A stretch of 64,000 bases of DNA from Clostridia bacterium. GTDB lineage: Bacteria; Bacillota; Clostridia; Oscillospirales; CAG-272. A program made the position numbers and the translations under genes. Where the stretch lies: NCBI GenBank assembly GCA_017501545.1, contig JAFVWS010000001.1, positions 29,004 to 93,003 of the forward strand, in the 5' to 3' direction. Below, one piece after another: positions 23,489 to 32,197 of this stretch; the stretch's first letter is position 1, and each line of letters begins with the position of its first letter. The notes under the pieces are model-generated. The model worked only from the letters and a program-made list of their open reading frames with translations. It ran no database searches and was not told where the DNA came from.

Positions 23489-23971
23489 TTACCTTCGCTT
23501 TACATTGATATTAGTACCAATTAAGTTTGTCAAATAATCTTCAATTTCCTTTGCATCACTCCAAGATGCCTTTCCTGAAAGAGTGACTATAATTTCTTCG
23601 ATTTTAACAGCATTAATGTTTTCTTTATCAATTACAAGCGCTACTTGCACCTCCTTTTCATCAAAATTATATTTATCTATAATTGCCTCCTTAATTCCAC
23701 TACATATTTTTTCGCTTCCAGTGTTGATTATTAGAGAGTTTGAGAGTTCGGTTTTTTCGCTAACTAAAATGTTATCTAAATAATTTGAAATGCTTGATTT
23801 TAAATTAGAAATGTTTGAAATTAATGGCAAAATCGGCGATAAAAGACATAAAACGCATACGATGCTTACAACATAATTTAAATATTTTTTGATTTTGTTA
23901 TTCGGTGCAAGAGAATTAATTATTCCACCGACGATTGAAGAAATTAGTATGCCGTTTACATATTTGTTCAT
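23489..23971 (-). CDS. spoIIIAF: stage III sporulation protein AF (SpoIIIAF)
   Basis: A 160-residue protein with two membrane helices near the N-terminus (about 5-20 and 28-50) and a soluble domain ending in AKEIEDYLTNLIGTNINVKRR. The start is set at ATG 23971, which overlaps the spoIIIAE stop (ATGA) and has AGAGGTAC upstream; an open frame extends further but without support. It is a structural part of the SpoIIIA-SpoIIQ channel. Confidence 0.91.
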   Translation of the reverse strand: MNKYVNGILISSIVGGIINSLAPNNKIKKYLNYVVSIVCVLCLLSPILPLISNISNLKSSISNYLDNILVSEKTELSNSLIINTGSEKICSGIKEAIIDKYNFDEKEVQVALVIDKENINAVKIEEIIVTLSGKASWSDAKEIEDYLTNLIGTNINVKRR

Positions 23972-25119
23972 TGTGGTACCTCTATAGAAGACATTATAAA
24001 TAAGGTTATCGCAAATATAAATAGCACACACGTGCATGCAACAAGAGTAAGCATATAATAGCATAGTGAGTCAGCCTCCTCAAGCACCATGCTTTGCTTT
24101 TCACATCCTATTGCTCTTGAAATTCCTGCAAGCAATCCAAATGCTACTTTATTTAAAAAAACATAAATAATGATAGGAATCACTATTAGCGCAATAATTA
24201 TAAGTGCAATAACGCCACACGAATTCTTTATTACTCCTAAGCTTGTAGAAACTGTTCGTAGTGCATCGTTAATTGATGCACCAACCATTGGAACGAAGCT
24301 GCTTATAGCAAAGCGTGCTGTTTTTAGCGATAGACTATCGTTTCCCTGTGAAATTATATTTTTATATGAAAAAATAAACATAAAAATTGACATCACAAAA
24401 ATTGTGACTGATGTAAATGTAGTTCTGATAATTTTTGAGATTCCACCAAATTCAATGCCACCCATTGCTTTTACACAAGAAAACATCATACAAATTTTTA
24501 CAAGTGGCAAAAGACATACTACAAAAAATCCTTCCACAATTGAAATAAACAAAACCATAGAGGTGTTAGTTACCGTTGCGCTTGAGAGCTTTCCACCCAT
24601 AATTTGCATTGAAGCCATAATTGGCATAAATGCCACCATTGCCTGGCAAAGAGCGTTAATATAGCTTGTAACAAGCTCACAAAGAGAAATACATACATTA
24701 AATACAGTTATCGCTACACAAAGAGAGGAGCAAGCTCTAAATCCAAGCCTCATAGAATCATTTTCGAGTGAATTCGATATCATTTCAAAGATTGAGCTTA
24801 AAAGGATTAAAACAAGAATAGAGGCAAATGTTTTAAGAACAGCGCCAAGTCCAAAAAACATGTATTCAATTATGTAGCTCCAAATTTCTTTTTCACCAAA
24901 GCTTTCATTAAGCAATGATGAAAAGTCTCCGTCAAGAAGACTATTTGGTAATGCTTCTAAAACATAAGGAGGAAGAGAATCCTTAAAATCTCCTAACTCG
25001 TTCTCGATTGAGTTAATTATTTCATTCTTTACTTCAGCCTCACTGGCGAAAGCCTTAAAAGGAATAAATAGTAGTAATACAACAAATATAAAACTTATAA
25101 CAATCTTTTTATTTTTCAT
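23968..25119 (-). CDS. spoIIIAE: stage III sporulation protein AE (SpoIIIAE)
   Basis: A 383-residue polytopic membrane protein with a signal peptide (1-25) and about eight hydrophobic segments; conserved segments include SFVPMVGASINDALRT and MGGKLSSATVTNTSM. It is proposed to be the export-gate-like core of the SpoIIIA complex, resembling permease components. It overlaps spoIIIAD by four bases and spoIIIAF by four. Confidence 0.95.
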   Translation of the reverse strand: MKNKKIVISFIFVVLLLFIPFKAFASEAEVKNEIINSIENELGDFKDSLPPYVLEALPNSLLDGDFSSLLNESFGEKEIWSYIIEYMFFGLGAVLKTFASILVLILLSSIFEMISNSLENDSMRLGFRACSSLCVAITVFNVCISLCELVTSYINALCQAMVAFMPIMASMQIMGGKLSSATVTNTSMVLFISIVEGFFVVCLLPLVKICMMFSCVKAMGGIEFGGISKIIRTTFTSVTIFVMSIFMFIFSYKNIISQGNDSLSLKTARFAISSFVPMVGASINDALRTVSTSLGVIKNSCGVIALIIIALIVIPIIIYVFLNKVAFGLLAGISRAIGCEKQSMVLEEADSLCYYMLTLVACTCVLFIFAITLFIMSSIEVPQ

Positions 25120-25499
25120 TTAATTAAATTTTCACATAGTTCAAATAATTTTTTTATCAAGGGAAGCGAAATTAATAAAATTTCCGCTTTTCCAAATAAA
25201 GAAATACGTTCAGCTAAAGCATTTTCCTGGGCATCACAACAAACGTCTGCAGTTATTTGCACGGCAAATGCAATCCCAAGGGCTTTAATTAATATAGGGA
25301 TAAAGTCATAAACTATTGTGTTTTGCGATATTTGTTCAATAAATGTTAAAATTGGATAAAACAATAAAGTAGAGGCTATCGTAACACCACAAGTAATACC
25401 AATTCTAATCAGCAAGGAATATTCCTCACGCATTTTTTTGAAAATAACACAAATAACAAGTGCGCATAGGATTATTCCGCACATTTTAATTTCATTCAT
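25116..25499 (-). CDS. spoIIIAD: stage III sporulation protein AD (SpoIIIAD)
   Basis: A 127-residue membrane protein with three to four hydrophobic segments, close to the usual SpoIIIAD length when started at ATG 25499 (MNEIKMCGII). The start codon follows the spoIIIAC stop by one base. It shows distant similarity to flagellar/type III export proteins in published analyses. The LIKALGIAFAVQITADVC segment is characteristic. Confidence 0.93.
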   Translation of the reverse strand: MNEIKMCGIILCALVICVIFKKMREEYSLLIRIGITCGVTIASTLLFYPILTFIEQISQNTIVYDFIPILIKALGIAFAVQITADVCCDAQENALAERISLFGKAEILLISLPLIKKLFELCENLIK

Positions 25500-25500
25500 C

Positions 25501-25695
25501 TTAAAAATTGAATACTGTGGAAAGCATAGAGAATAGACCATTTAATTCAGAAATTATTAATAACATAACTATTATAATCCCCGCAATAGAAAGCATTGTA
25601 GCTTGTTCGTCTCTTCCACTTTTAGATAAAATTTGACATCCAACCGATACAAGAAGCCCTACACCGGTTATTTTTAATATTAAAGAAATATCCAT
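25501..25695 (-). CDS. spoIIIAC: stage III sporulation protein AC (SpoIIIAC)
   Basis: A 64-residue membrane protein with two helices (about 5-20 and 32-52): MDISLILKITGVGLLVSVGC and MLSIAGIIIVMLLIISEL. The length and sequence are typical. It is thought to assemble in the membrane ring of the SpoIIIA apparatus. GGAGC precedes the ATG at 25695; it lies 8 bases after spoIIIAB. Confidence 0.95.
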   Translation of the reverse strand: MDISLILKITGVGLLVSVGCQILSKSGRDEQATMLSIAGIIIVMLLIISELNGLFSMLSTVFNF

Positions 25696-25703
25696 TTACG
25701 CTC

Positions 25704-26138
25704 CTATACAACTAAAATAATGGTGCAAATTCCAACAAATAAGCTCATAGATCGAAACACCTTGATTTTATTAGGTAAAAGCAATTTCAAGCTTGACAGA
25801 GAAGATTCAAGTTCATTAATCGTATATGAACAGAGCTTAAGCTGTTCCTTTTTAAAGCCTTGACCTATAGTTTGAAAAAAGTTAATAACTAGCTTGTCTA
25901 CTTTTTTATCAAAAGAGCATTTTTTTATAATTAAGCTTGATATAAATGGTGTTTTTTTAGTATATTTTTCGTAAATTTGTTCAAGTGGACACGAAAAATA
26001 CTCAATTTGGTTACTAATATGTGAAATAAATGATATTAGCTCGTTATATTTATTAACTTTATCTTTTAAGTGGCTTTCATAATAATATGTACAAACAATG
26101 CTGGATAAAAGAATAAGTAATCCACCTAAAATTTTCAT
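25704..26138 (-). CDS. spoIIIAB: stage III sporulation protein AB (SpoIIIAB)
   Basis: A 144-residue protein with an N-terminal helix (MKILGGLLILLSSIVCTYYYESHLKD), a central helical soluble part (SHISNQIEYFSCPLEQIYEK) and a C-terminal helix. It is shorter than B. subtilis SpoIIIAB (171) because the middle is compressed. A GspF-like role with the AA ATPase is the published proposal. It overlaps spoIIIAA by four bases. Confidence 0.9.
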   Translation of the reverse strand: MKILGGLLILLSSIVCTYYYESHLKDKVNKYNELISFISHISNQIEYFSCPLEQIYEKYTKKTPFISSLIIKKCSFDKKVDKLVINFFQTIGQGFKKEQLKLCSYTINELESSLSSLKLLLPNKIKVFRSMSLFVGICTIILVV

Positions 26139-27055
26139 AGTAAAGCCTCATATTTTTCTTCATTAAGAGTGAAATTGTATTTTTTCTCACCATTTTTACG
26201 GTTAACTCCGACGAAATACTTAAAAATTTTAGCATCAAAAATGGATTTGAGTATTTTTTTTGAGATTAATTCATCATAAGACGATGCATGAGTAGTAGCA
26301 ATTAGAACAACTCCAGAATTTGATGCCTTTAATATTGCGTTTGCCTCATTTTCATTAGAAATTTCGTCACATAAAATAATTTCAGGGGTCATACTTTTTG
26401 TTGCAAGCTCAATTGCATATCCTTTGGGATATGATATATAAGCATCGCAATGAGAATTTTTTGTTTCTGAAATTAAAATTTCATCTCTTGTATCTATAAC
26501 TGCATAGCGCTTATTACTTTTTGCACCAAGCTTATTAACAAGATCTCTTAGAATAGTAGTTTTTCCAGCGCCAGGAGGCGAAAAAATAAGTATAGAGGCA
26601 GAAAAATTACTTTTTTCTAATAAGCTGTATACATAATTTGAAGCCCAAGGAATTATTTGAGGAATTCTTATGTTTATAGATGAAACGTCCCTTACACCAA
26701 CTAAAACATTGTTTTCAGTAACCGCTGTACCACAAATTCCTGCGCGTATTCCTCTTCCAAGAGAAATATATCCCTCCTTTATTGTGTCAGCGTGCACATA
26801 AATTGAGCCTCGGCAAAGCGATAGAAATATTTCCTCTACTGTTTCTTCAGAAATATAAATATCAGTGACAACACTTTTTGAATCAGCAATTAAGTGCAAA
26901 AGAGAATTCTTTTTAATTCTGATTTCATTTATTCTTTTGTATTGGTTTTTAAATAGTACCTCATTAATTTTCATAGTTAATTCACTAGGAAAGAATGAGA
27001 ATAAATATGAAAGCTCTTCTTGTAATTTACTTTTATAGCTAATATTAAATTTCAC
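26135..27055 (-). CDS. spoIIIAA: stage III sporulation protein AA (SpoIIIAA) ATPase
   Basis: A 306-residue secretion-type ATPase with Walker A in SPPGAGKTTILRDL (159-172) and Walker B in PEIILCDEIS. SpoIIIAA is required for SigG activity in the engulfed forespore and probably powers the SpoIIIA channel. It is the first gene of the eight-gene operon spoIIIAA-AH (27055 down to 22409), whose genes overlap or abut almost throughout. AAGGAGAAAAAGG precedes the ATG at 27055. A weak SigE-like element lies at 27069-27097. Confidence 0.95.
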   Translation of the reverse strand: MKFNISYKSKLQEELSYLFSFFPSELTMKINEVLFKNQYKRINEIRIKKNSLLHLIADSKSVVTDIYISEETVEEIFLSLCRGSIYVHADTIKEGYISLGRGIRAGICGTAVTENNVLVGVRDVSSINIRIPQIIPWASNYVYSLLEKSNFSASILIFSPPGAGKTTILRDLVNKLGAKSNKRYAVIDTRDEILISETKNSHCDAYISYPKGYAIELATKSMTPEIILCDEISNENEANAILKASNSGVVLIATTHASSYDELISKKILKSIFDAKIFKYFVGVNRKNGEKKYNFTLNEEKYEALL

Positions 27056-27068
27056 CTTTTTCTCCTTG

Positions 27069-27097
27069 ATGACTTGTCCGTTTGGTAAATAATATTC
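27069..27097 (-). promoter_or_regulatory. possible SigE promoter of spoIIIA
   Basis: Reading leftwards, GAATATT (27097-27091) fits the SigE -35 KMATATT fully. At 14 bp spacing the -10 position reads CAAGTCAT, which matches CATACAHT poorly (4 of 8). The position, between a terminator and spoIIIAA, is right, so it is offered with low confidence. Confidence 0.3.
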
Positions 27098-27107
27098 GAA
27101 AAAAATA

Positions 27108-27142
27108 AAAATAGAACAAGTTTTTGATTCTTGTTCTATTTT
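27108..27142. terminator. bidirectional terminator upstream of spoIIIAA
   Basis: A perfect 13-bp stem (27108-27120 with 27130-27142), A-rich on one side and T-rich on the other. On the minus strand it ends the DUF4830 transcript before the spoIIIA operon. Confidence 0.88.
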
Positions 27143-27145
27143 TTG

Positions 27146-27173
27146 TTGATATTTGATTTAAATATGCTATAAT
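27146..27173 (+). promoter_or_regulatory. strong promoter antisense to the DUF4830 gene
   Basis: TTGATA (27146-27151), 16-bp spacer ending TGC, TATAAT (27168-27173), i.e. an extended -10. It points rightwards into the 3' end of the DUF4830 gene, eight bases beyond, where no plus-strand gene exists until 27757. Confidence 0.5.
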
Positions 27174-27180
27174 ATACTTG

Positions 27181-27678
27181 TTACTCTGCTGTTTCAGGCA
27201 TCGAGAAGGTGTGCAAGAATCCTCTTGAGTCGGCTGTACAAATGTCACCTCCGATTACTTTGCCTCGAAAAGTAATTACATTTGCATATACTGTTTCGGA
27301 ATAATTTGGGTAATTTGTCACCTTATACGTGTATCTTGTTGCAGTTTTTTTCGCGTATTTTGATAAATCAAGCCCTTGTTGCTTTTGAATTTCATTGTAT
27401 TGTGCCATTACTTTATCAAATTCCTTTGGTATGGTAATTTCACATTCTTCAATTGGTTCGCTTGCAACCTCCCAGCCATATTGAGCTAAGAACTTTGCTC
27501 CGTCGCTGGCATTTTTTACATTTTTAAAAGAAATATTTTCATTCATGGCGGCGATTTCTTCAGTTGTGGCATACGAGCTTGATGGGATGAAGAAAATTAG
27601 TGCAGCAAGAGTAATTACTGAAATACCAATAATACTAAAAAGCTTTAGGGTTGAGGCTTTGAAAGAACAAATAAACAT
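27181..27678 (-). CDS. DUF4830 domain protein, membrane-anchored
   Basis: A 165-residue protein with one N-terminal helix or signal anchor (about 12-34, SIIGISVITLAALIFFIP) and an extracytoplasmic domain of the DUF4830 type (FLAQYGWEVASEPIEECEITIP, then KVTNYPNYSETVYANVITFRGKVIGGDICT). Such proteins are widespread in Clostridia, often near spoIIIA, without known function. AAAAGGAGT precedes the ATG at 27678. A terminator separates it from spoIIIAA. Confidence 0.8.
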   Translation of the reverse strand: MFICSFKASTLKLFSIIGISVITLAALIFFIPSSSYATTEEIAAMNENISFKNVKNASDGAKFLAQYGWEVASEPIEECEITIPKEFDKVMAQYNEIQKQQGLDLSKYAKKTATRYTYKVTNYPNYSETVYANVITFRGKVIGGDICTADSRGFLHTFSMPETAE

Positions 27679-27756
27679 TTTTTACTCCTTTTGGTCTTTT
27701 ATTGCTTAGTAAATGGTATTTCAAAAGAAAATAAAATATACCAAAAAGGAAGAAAA

Positions 27757-28443
27757 ATGATTTTAATTGTTGATGATAATTTTGAGAGGCGCAAGGATAT
27801 CGTAATTAAGTTGCGTATCAAAAACTATATTGTAGCAGGTGTTCAGTATGATGAATTGAAAATGTACACTAAGCCATATATGACAGTTTACATAAATCCA
27901 ACTCGTAGTTTTGTTGCTTCGTTGAAAAATGACACGAGCACTTTAAACGTATTTTTCTGCGACCGCGCATCTATAAAGCTTCCTTTATGGTCAATAAATA
28001 AGCTTTCATTAAAGAACATACCATTGGAAATAATGAAAATTTATGATGAAAATTGTACATATAATTTAAAAGGAAAAATAGAGATTGTTGGTTATGCTTG
28101 CATGCAGGACGATGTGTTTGCATTGGGCGGAGAGTTAATTCATCTTTCCAAGCGTGAAGTGCAGTTGATTAGGCTTTTTATGAATAACCATACTAAAGAA
28201 TTTATGTTATATGATGTAGCAAATTATTTTCGAATACTTGCAAACCCTGAGGAAAATATTAGAAGCTCAATTACAAAATTAAATGCAAAAGCCAAAAAAG
28301 TGAGACGAGAAAAAATTATAATCGTTAAAAATGACTGGTGCTATTTTAATCCCGAAATTGCAAGCTATGTATGCAAGGATCCAGATATTGAAGAGCGCGA
28401 GGACGGAAGAATTATTATATTTTCATTACCTGATAGATATTAA
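27757..28443 (+). CDS. atypical response regulator with winged-helix output domain
   Basis: A 228-residue protein. The N-terminus ILIVDDNFERRKDI has the acidic pair (D6, D7) of a receiver domain. The strand that should end in the phosphorylated Asp reads VYINPTR instead, with Asn47 at or near that place. Residues about 125-215 resemble an OmpR-type winged helix (LSKREVQLIRLFMNNH, SSITKLNAKAKKVRREKIIIVKNDWCYF). It may therefore work without phosphorylation. No histidine kinase is adjacent. The start at 27757 has AAGGAAG upstream. A terminator follows directly. Confidence 0.72.
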   Translation: MILIVDDNFERRKDIVIKLRIKNYIVAGVQYDELKMYTKPYMTVYINPTRSFVASLKNDTSTLNVFFCDRASIKLPLWSINKLSLKNIPLEIMKIYDENCTYNLKGKIEIVGYACMQDDVFALGGELIHLSKREVQLIRLFMNNHTKEFMLYDVANYFRILANPEENIRSSITKLNAKAKKVRREKIIIVKNDWCYFNPEIASYVCKDPDIEEREDGRIIIFSLPDRY

Positions 28444-28444
28444 A

Positions 28445-28479
28445 AACCACTTGTAAAAAAATACAAGTGGTTCTTTTTT
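28445..28479. terminator. bidirectional terminator between the response regulator and ABC exporter
   Basis: An 11-bp perfect stem (28445-28455 with 28462-28472), flanked by A on the left and T on the right. Confidence 0.87.
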
Positions 28480-28480
28480 A

Positions 28481-30433
28481 TTATGCTTGAGAATTATCGA
28501 TATATCGCTTTGCTTGAGTTGTAAACAACTCATAGTATTTGCCTTTAGCCTCCATAAGCGCCTTGTGTGAGCCCTCTTCAATAATTTGACCATATTCTAA
28601 TACGATGATTTTATCAGCCGTAGTTGCGCTTGACAAGCGATGCGAAACGAAAACTGAAGTCTTGTTTTGGGTAAGCTCCTCAAACTGCTTGAATATTTGT
28701 TGCTCAGCAAGTGCGTCGAGTGAAGCAGTAGGCTCATCAAGAATTAAGATATCAGAGTCGGAATAAAAAGCTCTTGCAACAGAAAGCTTCTGCCACTGAC
28801 CAATCGAAAGGTCAGTTGCATCCTCATCAAAAAATCTTATTAACTTGGTTTTATATTTATCATCAAGCTTTTCTATGTAATCAGATGCGCCACTTTTTGT
28901 CGCAGCACTAATAACGTCCTCTTCATTTAATCCCTTTTCAATATCACCATAGTAGATATTTTCTTCAACGCTTACGGCATATCGTCCAAAGTCTTGGAAA
29001 ATTGTGCCAAACATTTTATATAATTGAGTAGTGTCGTATTTGCGAATGTCCTCACCATCAAGAAGAATTACACCATCGGTTGGGTCATACAAGCGAGTAA
29101 GTAGCTTGATTATTGTTGTTTTACCAGCACCATTTAAGCCGACTAACACGGTTGTGGTACCCTTATCAAGAGTAAAAGAGACGTTTTTAAGTACAAGCTT
29201 GTCCGTGCCTGGGTAAGAGAAGGAAACATTTTTAAATTCAATTGTATGAGCTATATGACGCTTAACATCAAGCGCAGGCATTTCTAATGGTACAATTTGT
29301 GGTTGTAGCTTATTGAATTCAATTACATTGTCTATAAATAAAGTGCCTTGATATACGGTCGCAGTTGATGCAACAATTGCACCCACGCAAGTAATAATCG
29401 AGGAAAGAGAGCTTGCATAGAACGAGTAATCGCCTACGGTAAAGCGCTGAGGATCCTCAATAACTCTTGCTGCAACGTAGAGAAATAGTGCTGCATTAAC
29501 AAGCGCAGTAGCTATTGAAATAACTATGTGCCATGCATTTTCGCGAACAATCAAGGATTTTAATCCCTTGAAATACTTTTTAAAAGTTGCTTTGAATTTT
29601 CCGATAAAAGTGTCAGATAGATTAAAAAGTCGTACTTCCTTCGAAATATCCTTGTTTGTCATAATTTGCGAGTAATATTCCATTTGTCGTCTGTCCTTTG
29701 ACCTACGACGCATGTAAAGGAAGTTTTTACGACCATAAATAAATCTAATAATTGCGGCAGGAAGCGAAATTACAATTACAATTAATGGTGCCCAAGGATT
29801 TAACACTGCCAAAACAACTATAAATGAAATCATGCTTATTAGATTGCTAAGCATTGTGAATGTAGAGCTAATTATTTGAATTGGCCTAAACGTCGCCTCA
29901 CGACTGGCATTTTCAAACTTTTCATAGAATTCAGGACGATCAAACTGTGCAATATCAACAGTTTTTGCTTTGGTAATGATTTTTACCTTGATATGGTTAG
30001 CTACCTTTTCACCTGAAATATTAACAAATGCATTATAGCAGTTAGTAATGATGCTTTTTAAAATTAAATAGATTAATTCAATAATTATTATGTCATCAAT
30101 ATGGGTGTCACGGAAAACGATTTGAATTATTTCCCACATGCCAGCACCAGGCTTCATAAGATTGCTTGCGTTATTATAAGCATCAACAATTTCATTGATA
30201 AGCTCCGATGCAATTTTAGCACCAATTACTGGAAAAGTACCATTAAAAATGGTTGCAAGCATCATTACGATTAATATTAGAGGGCTTGCTTCCCAAACTA
30301 GTTTGAAAATATAAAAATATCTAGAGAAAAAGCCTTTAATTACCTTAAAGATGTATGGAAAAACCTCTTTGAACGATTTAGGCTTTGGAATTCCGTCATT
30401 TTGATCACGTCTTGGTGGGGGTGGTCCGTACAT
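28481..30433 (-). CDS. ABC transporter, fused permease and ATP-binding protein
   Basis: A 650-residue exporter half-transporter. After a Pro-rich start (MYGPPPPRRDQ) come about six membrane helices (45-360). The ATPase domain (about 395-640) has Walker A GLNGAGKTT, a signature LSIGQWQKLS (Ile replacing the first Gly of LSGGQ) and Walker B DILILDEPTASLD. Type I exporters of this kind move lipids, peptides or drugs; the substrate is not readable. No second half is adjacent, so a homodimer is likely. AGGAGG precedes the ATG at 30433. Confidence 0.9.
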   Translation of the reverse strand: MYGPPPPRRDQNDGIPKPKSFKEVFPYIFKVIKGFFSRYFYIFKLVWEASPLILIVMMLATIFNGTFPVIGAKIASELINEIVDAYNNASNLMKPGAGMWEIIQIVFRDTHIDDIIIIELIYLILKSIITNCYNAFVNISGEKVANHIKVKIITKAKTVDIAQFDRPEFYEKFENASREATFRPIQIISSTFTMLSNLISMISFIVVLAVLNPWAPLIVIVISLPAAIIRFIYGRKNFLYMRRRSKDRRQMEYYSQIMTNKDISKEVRLFNLSDTFIGKFKATFKKYFKGLKSLIVRENAWHIVISIATALVNAALFLYVAARVIEDPQRFTVGDYSFYASSLSSIITCVGAIVASTATVYQGTLFIDNVIEFNKLQPQIVPLEMPALDVKRHIAHTIEFKNVSFSYPGTDKLVLKNVSFTLDKGTTTVLVGLNGAGKTTIIKLLTRLYDPTDGVILLDGEDIRKYDTTQLYKMFGTIFQDFGRYAVSVEENIYYGDIEKGLNEEDVISAATKSGASDYIEKLDDKYKTKLIRFFDEDATDLSIGQWQKLSVARAFYSDSDILILDEPTASLDALAEQQIFKQFEELTQNKTSVFVSHRLSSATTADKIIVLEYGQIIEEGSHKALMEAKGKYYELFTTQAKRYIDNSQA

Positions 30434-30463
30434 TATAACCTCCTAAAGTATAAATTCTCTTTA

Positions 30464-30492
30464 ATTATAACACTACATAATATTAAATTCAA
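30464..30492 (-). promoter_or_regulatory. promoter of the ABC exporter
   Basis: Reading leftwards: TTGAAT (30492-30487), 17-bp spacer ending TGT, TATAAT (30469-30464). Confidence 0.78.
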
Positions 30493-30503
30493 GTGCAAAA
30501 AGC

Positions 30504-30578
30504 GTCGAAATTTTATTCTTCATTTTTTTAACTACACTTCAAATTTTGACCTTTTTTTCAAAAAGTAGAAATTATAAT
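30504..30578 (+). promoter_or_regulatory. spoIIG promoter with long spacer and Spo0A-like boxes
   Basis: TTGACC (30546-30551) and TATAAT (30573-30578) are separated by 21 bp instead of 17. B. subtilis spoIIG has a 22-bp spacer and is activated by Spo0A~P. GTCGAA (30504-30509) and, on the other strand, GTCAAA overlapping the -35 (30544-30549) match the core of the Spo0A box TTTGTCRAA. The analogy is strong; binding itself is inferred. Confidence 0.65.
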
Positions 30579-30600
30579 TATTTCAAAGGGGAGTGATATA

Positions 30601-31395
30601 GTGACCTTATATGCTGATATACTGTTTGCGATTAATTTTAGCATGGATTTTTTATCATTGTTTTTATGTTCAATTATTTTACATAAGAAAACTACTAAAT
30701 TAAGAATGCTGATAGCATCTGTAATTGGTGCAATTTATGGAGTTCTTGATGTGATTTTTATACGAAAAGAAATTCTTAGTATAGTAATTTGCATTTTAAT
30801 GTCAATTATTATATGTGCAATTGCATTCTTTGAGAAAAATCTTAAGCGAATGCTTCTATCTATTTTCGTGTATTGGGGAATCAGTGCTACATTAGGCGGG
30901 CTAATGAGTTTGTTATATTCATTTCTTAATAGAATATTTTTAGACTTTTTGGCCGAGTATCCGGTGAAAAGTGTTTATAATGGAGCAAGATTCTTTCTAA
31001 TTGTATCCATAACTGCAATTGTGTCTATATTTTTTAGTAAGATTTTTACAAACAAAAAGGATATCAAAGCGACTGAGGTTACAATTGAATATGGTGGTGA
31101 AAAATATAAGATTACTGCACTTTGTGACTCGGGAAATATGCTTACAGATCCACTGTCAGGAAAACCAGTGGTTTTAGTCTCGAAAAAAACAAGATTAGGT
31201 AATAAGCTTGAAAAGGTGGATGATAAATTTAAAAGGTATATTCCATATAATGATGTCAGTGGGAAAGGAATGTTAAAGGGGATAGTTCCCCAAAAAATAA
31301 AAGTTGGAGAAAATTTGGTAGATGCAATTGTAGCACCTATTAATAAAGATGATTTTGCCAGCTATGAGGCTTTAGTGCCTCAGACATTAGTTTGA
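30601..31395 (+). CDS. spoIIGA: sigma-E processing peptidase SpoIIGA
   Basis: A 264-residue membrane-embedded aspartic protease. The first 145 residues form five membrane helices (YADILFAINFSMDFLSLF is typical). The soluble domain carries the catalytic motif LCDSGNMLTDPLSGKPV, with Asp176. SpoIIGA removes the pro-sequence of SigE in the mother cell, triggered by SpoIIR from the forespore. The start codon is GTG at 30601 behind AAGGGGAGTG. It is shorter at the C-terminus than the B. subtilis protein. It lies 12 bases ahead of sigE. Confidence 0.94.
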   Translation: MTLYADILFAINFSMDFLSLFLCSIILHKKTTKLRMLIASVIGAIYGVLDVIFIRKEILSIVICILMSIIICAIAFFEKNLKRMLLSIFVYWGISATLGGLMSLLYSFLNRIFLDFLAEYPVKSVYNGARFFLIVSITAIVSIFFSKIFTNKKDIKATEVTIEYGGEKYKITALCDSGNMLTDPLSGKPVVLVSKKTRLGNKLEKVDDKFKRYIPYNDVSGKGMLKGIVPQKIKVGENLVDAIVAPINKDDFASYEALVPQTLV

Positions 31396-31407
31396 TTTGG
31401 AGGAAAT

Positions 31408-32109
31408 ATGATTTTAACAAGCTTAAAGACCTTTATTCTAAAAATCTTTTTTAAAAATAAAAACGAAATATATTACATAAATGGTCCAGAACTATTGTGT
31501 CCACCACTGGATCCTGAACAAGAGCAAGAATATATTGATAAATTAGAGATCGACCCAAATGCTAAAAATGTTTTAATTGAACACAATTTAAGGTTAGTAG
31601 TCTATATAGCAAAAAAGTTTGAGAATACCGGCGTAGGACTTGAGGATCTAACGTCAATAGGAACAATCGGCTTAATCAAAGCAATCCATACTTATAAAAA
31701 AGACAAAAATATCAAGCTTGCTACTTATGCATCAAGGTGTATTGAAAACGAAATCCTAATGTACATTAGAAAAAGCGCAAATAGACGTTTCGAGATTTCA
31801 ATGGATGAGCCGCTTAATACTGACTGGGACGGGAATGAGCTTTTGCTTTCAGATGTATTAGGAACCGATGAAGATACAGTTTACAAAAACATTGAAGCTA
31901 GCGAGGATAGCAAAATCATCAATCATGCAATTAATAAACTAAGTAAAAGAGAACAATTGATTATAAAGCTTAGGTTTGGGCTTGATGGAAACACCGAAAA
32001 GACGCAAAAGGAGGTTGCCGATATGCTTGGTATATCTCAATCGTATATTTCGAGGCTTGAAAAAAAGATAATAAAGCGTCTAAAAAAAGAAATAGAAACA
32101 AAAATTTAA
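31408..32109 (+). CDS. sigE: mother-cell sigma factor SigE (pro-sigma-E)
   Basis: A 233-residue sigma factor with the hydrophobic/basic pro-region ([28 protein letters not shown]) that SpoIIGA cleaves. Region 2 is [38 protein letters not shown], and region 4 includes [20 protein letters not shown]. SigE runs early mother-cell transcription, including yabPQ and spoIIIA in this window. TTGGAGG precedes the ATG. Unlike in most relatives, sigG does not follow. Confidence 0.96.
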   Translation: MILTSLKTFILKIFFKNKNEIYYINGPELLCPPLDPEQEQEYIDKLEIDPNAKNVLIEHNLRLVVYIAKKFENTGVGLEDLTSIGTIGLIKAIHTYKKDKNIKLATYASRCIENEILMYIRKSANRRFEISMDEPLNTDWDGNELLLSDVLGTDEDTVYKNIEASEDSKIINHAINKLSKREQLIIKLRFGLDGNTEKTQKEVADMLGISQSYISRLEKKIIKRLKKEIETKI

Positions 32110-32127
32110 AATTATTTTAAAAAAGAC

Positions 32128-32157
32128 TTGACTTTTCATATAAGTGTGTTGTATAAT
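32128..32157 (+). promoter_or_regulatory. promoter of rpmE
   Basis: TTGACT (32128-32133), 18-bp spacer, TATAAT (32152-32157). Confidence 0.78.
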
Positions 32158-32197
32158 AAATCGAAAATTATTACTTTTGCATAAAGAGGTGAAAAGA

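Noticed and set aside
27045-27248. Minus-strand 67-codon frame between the DUF4830 gene and spoIIIAA
   Set aside because: It spans a terminator and overlaps both neighbours in another frame; composition is that of non-coding A/T-rich DNA.
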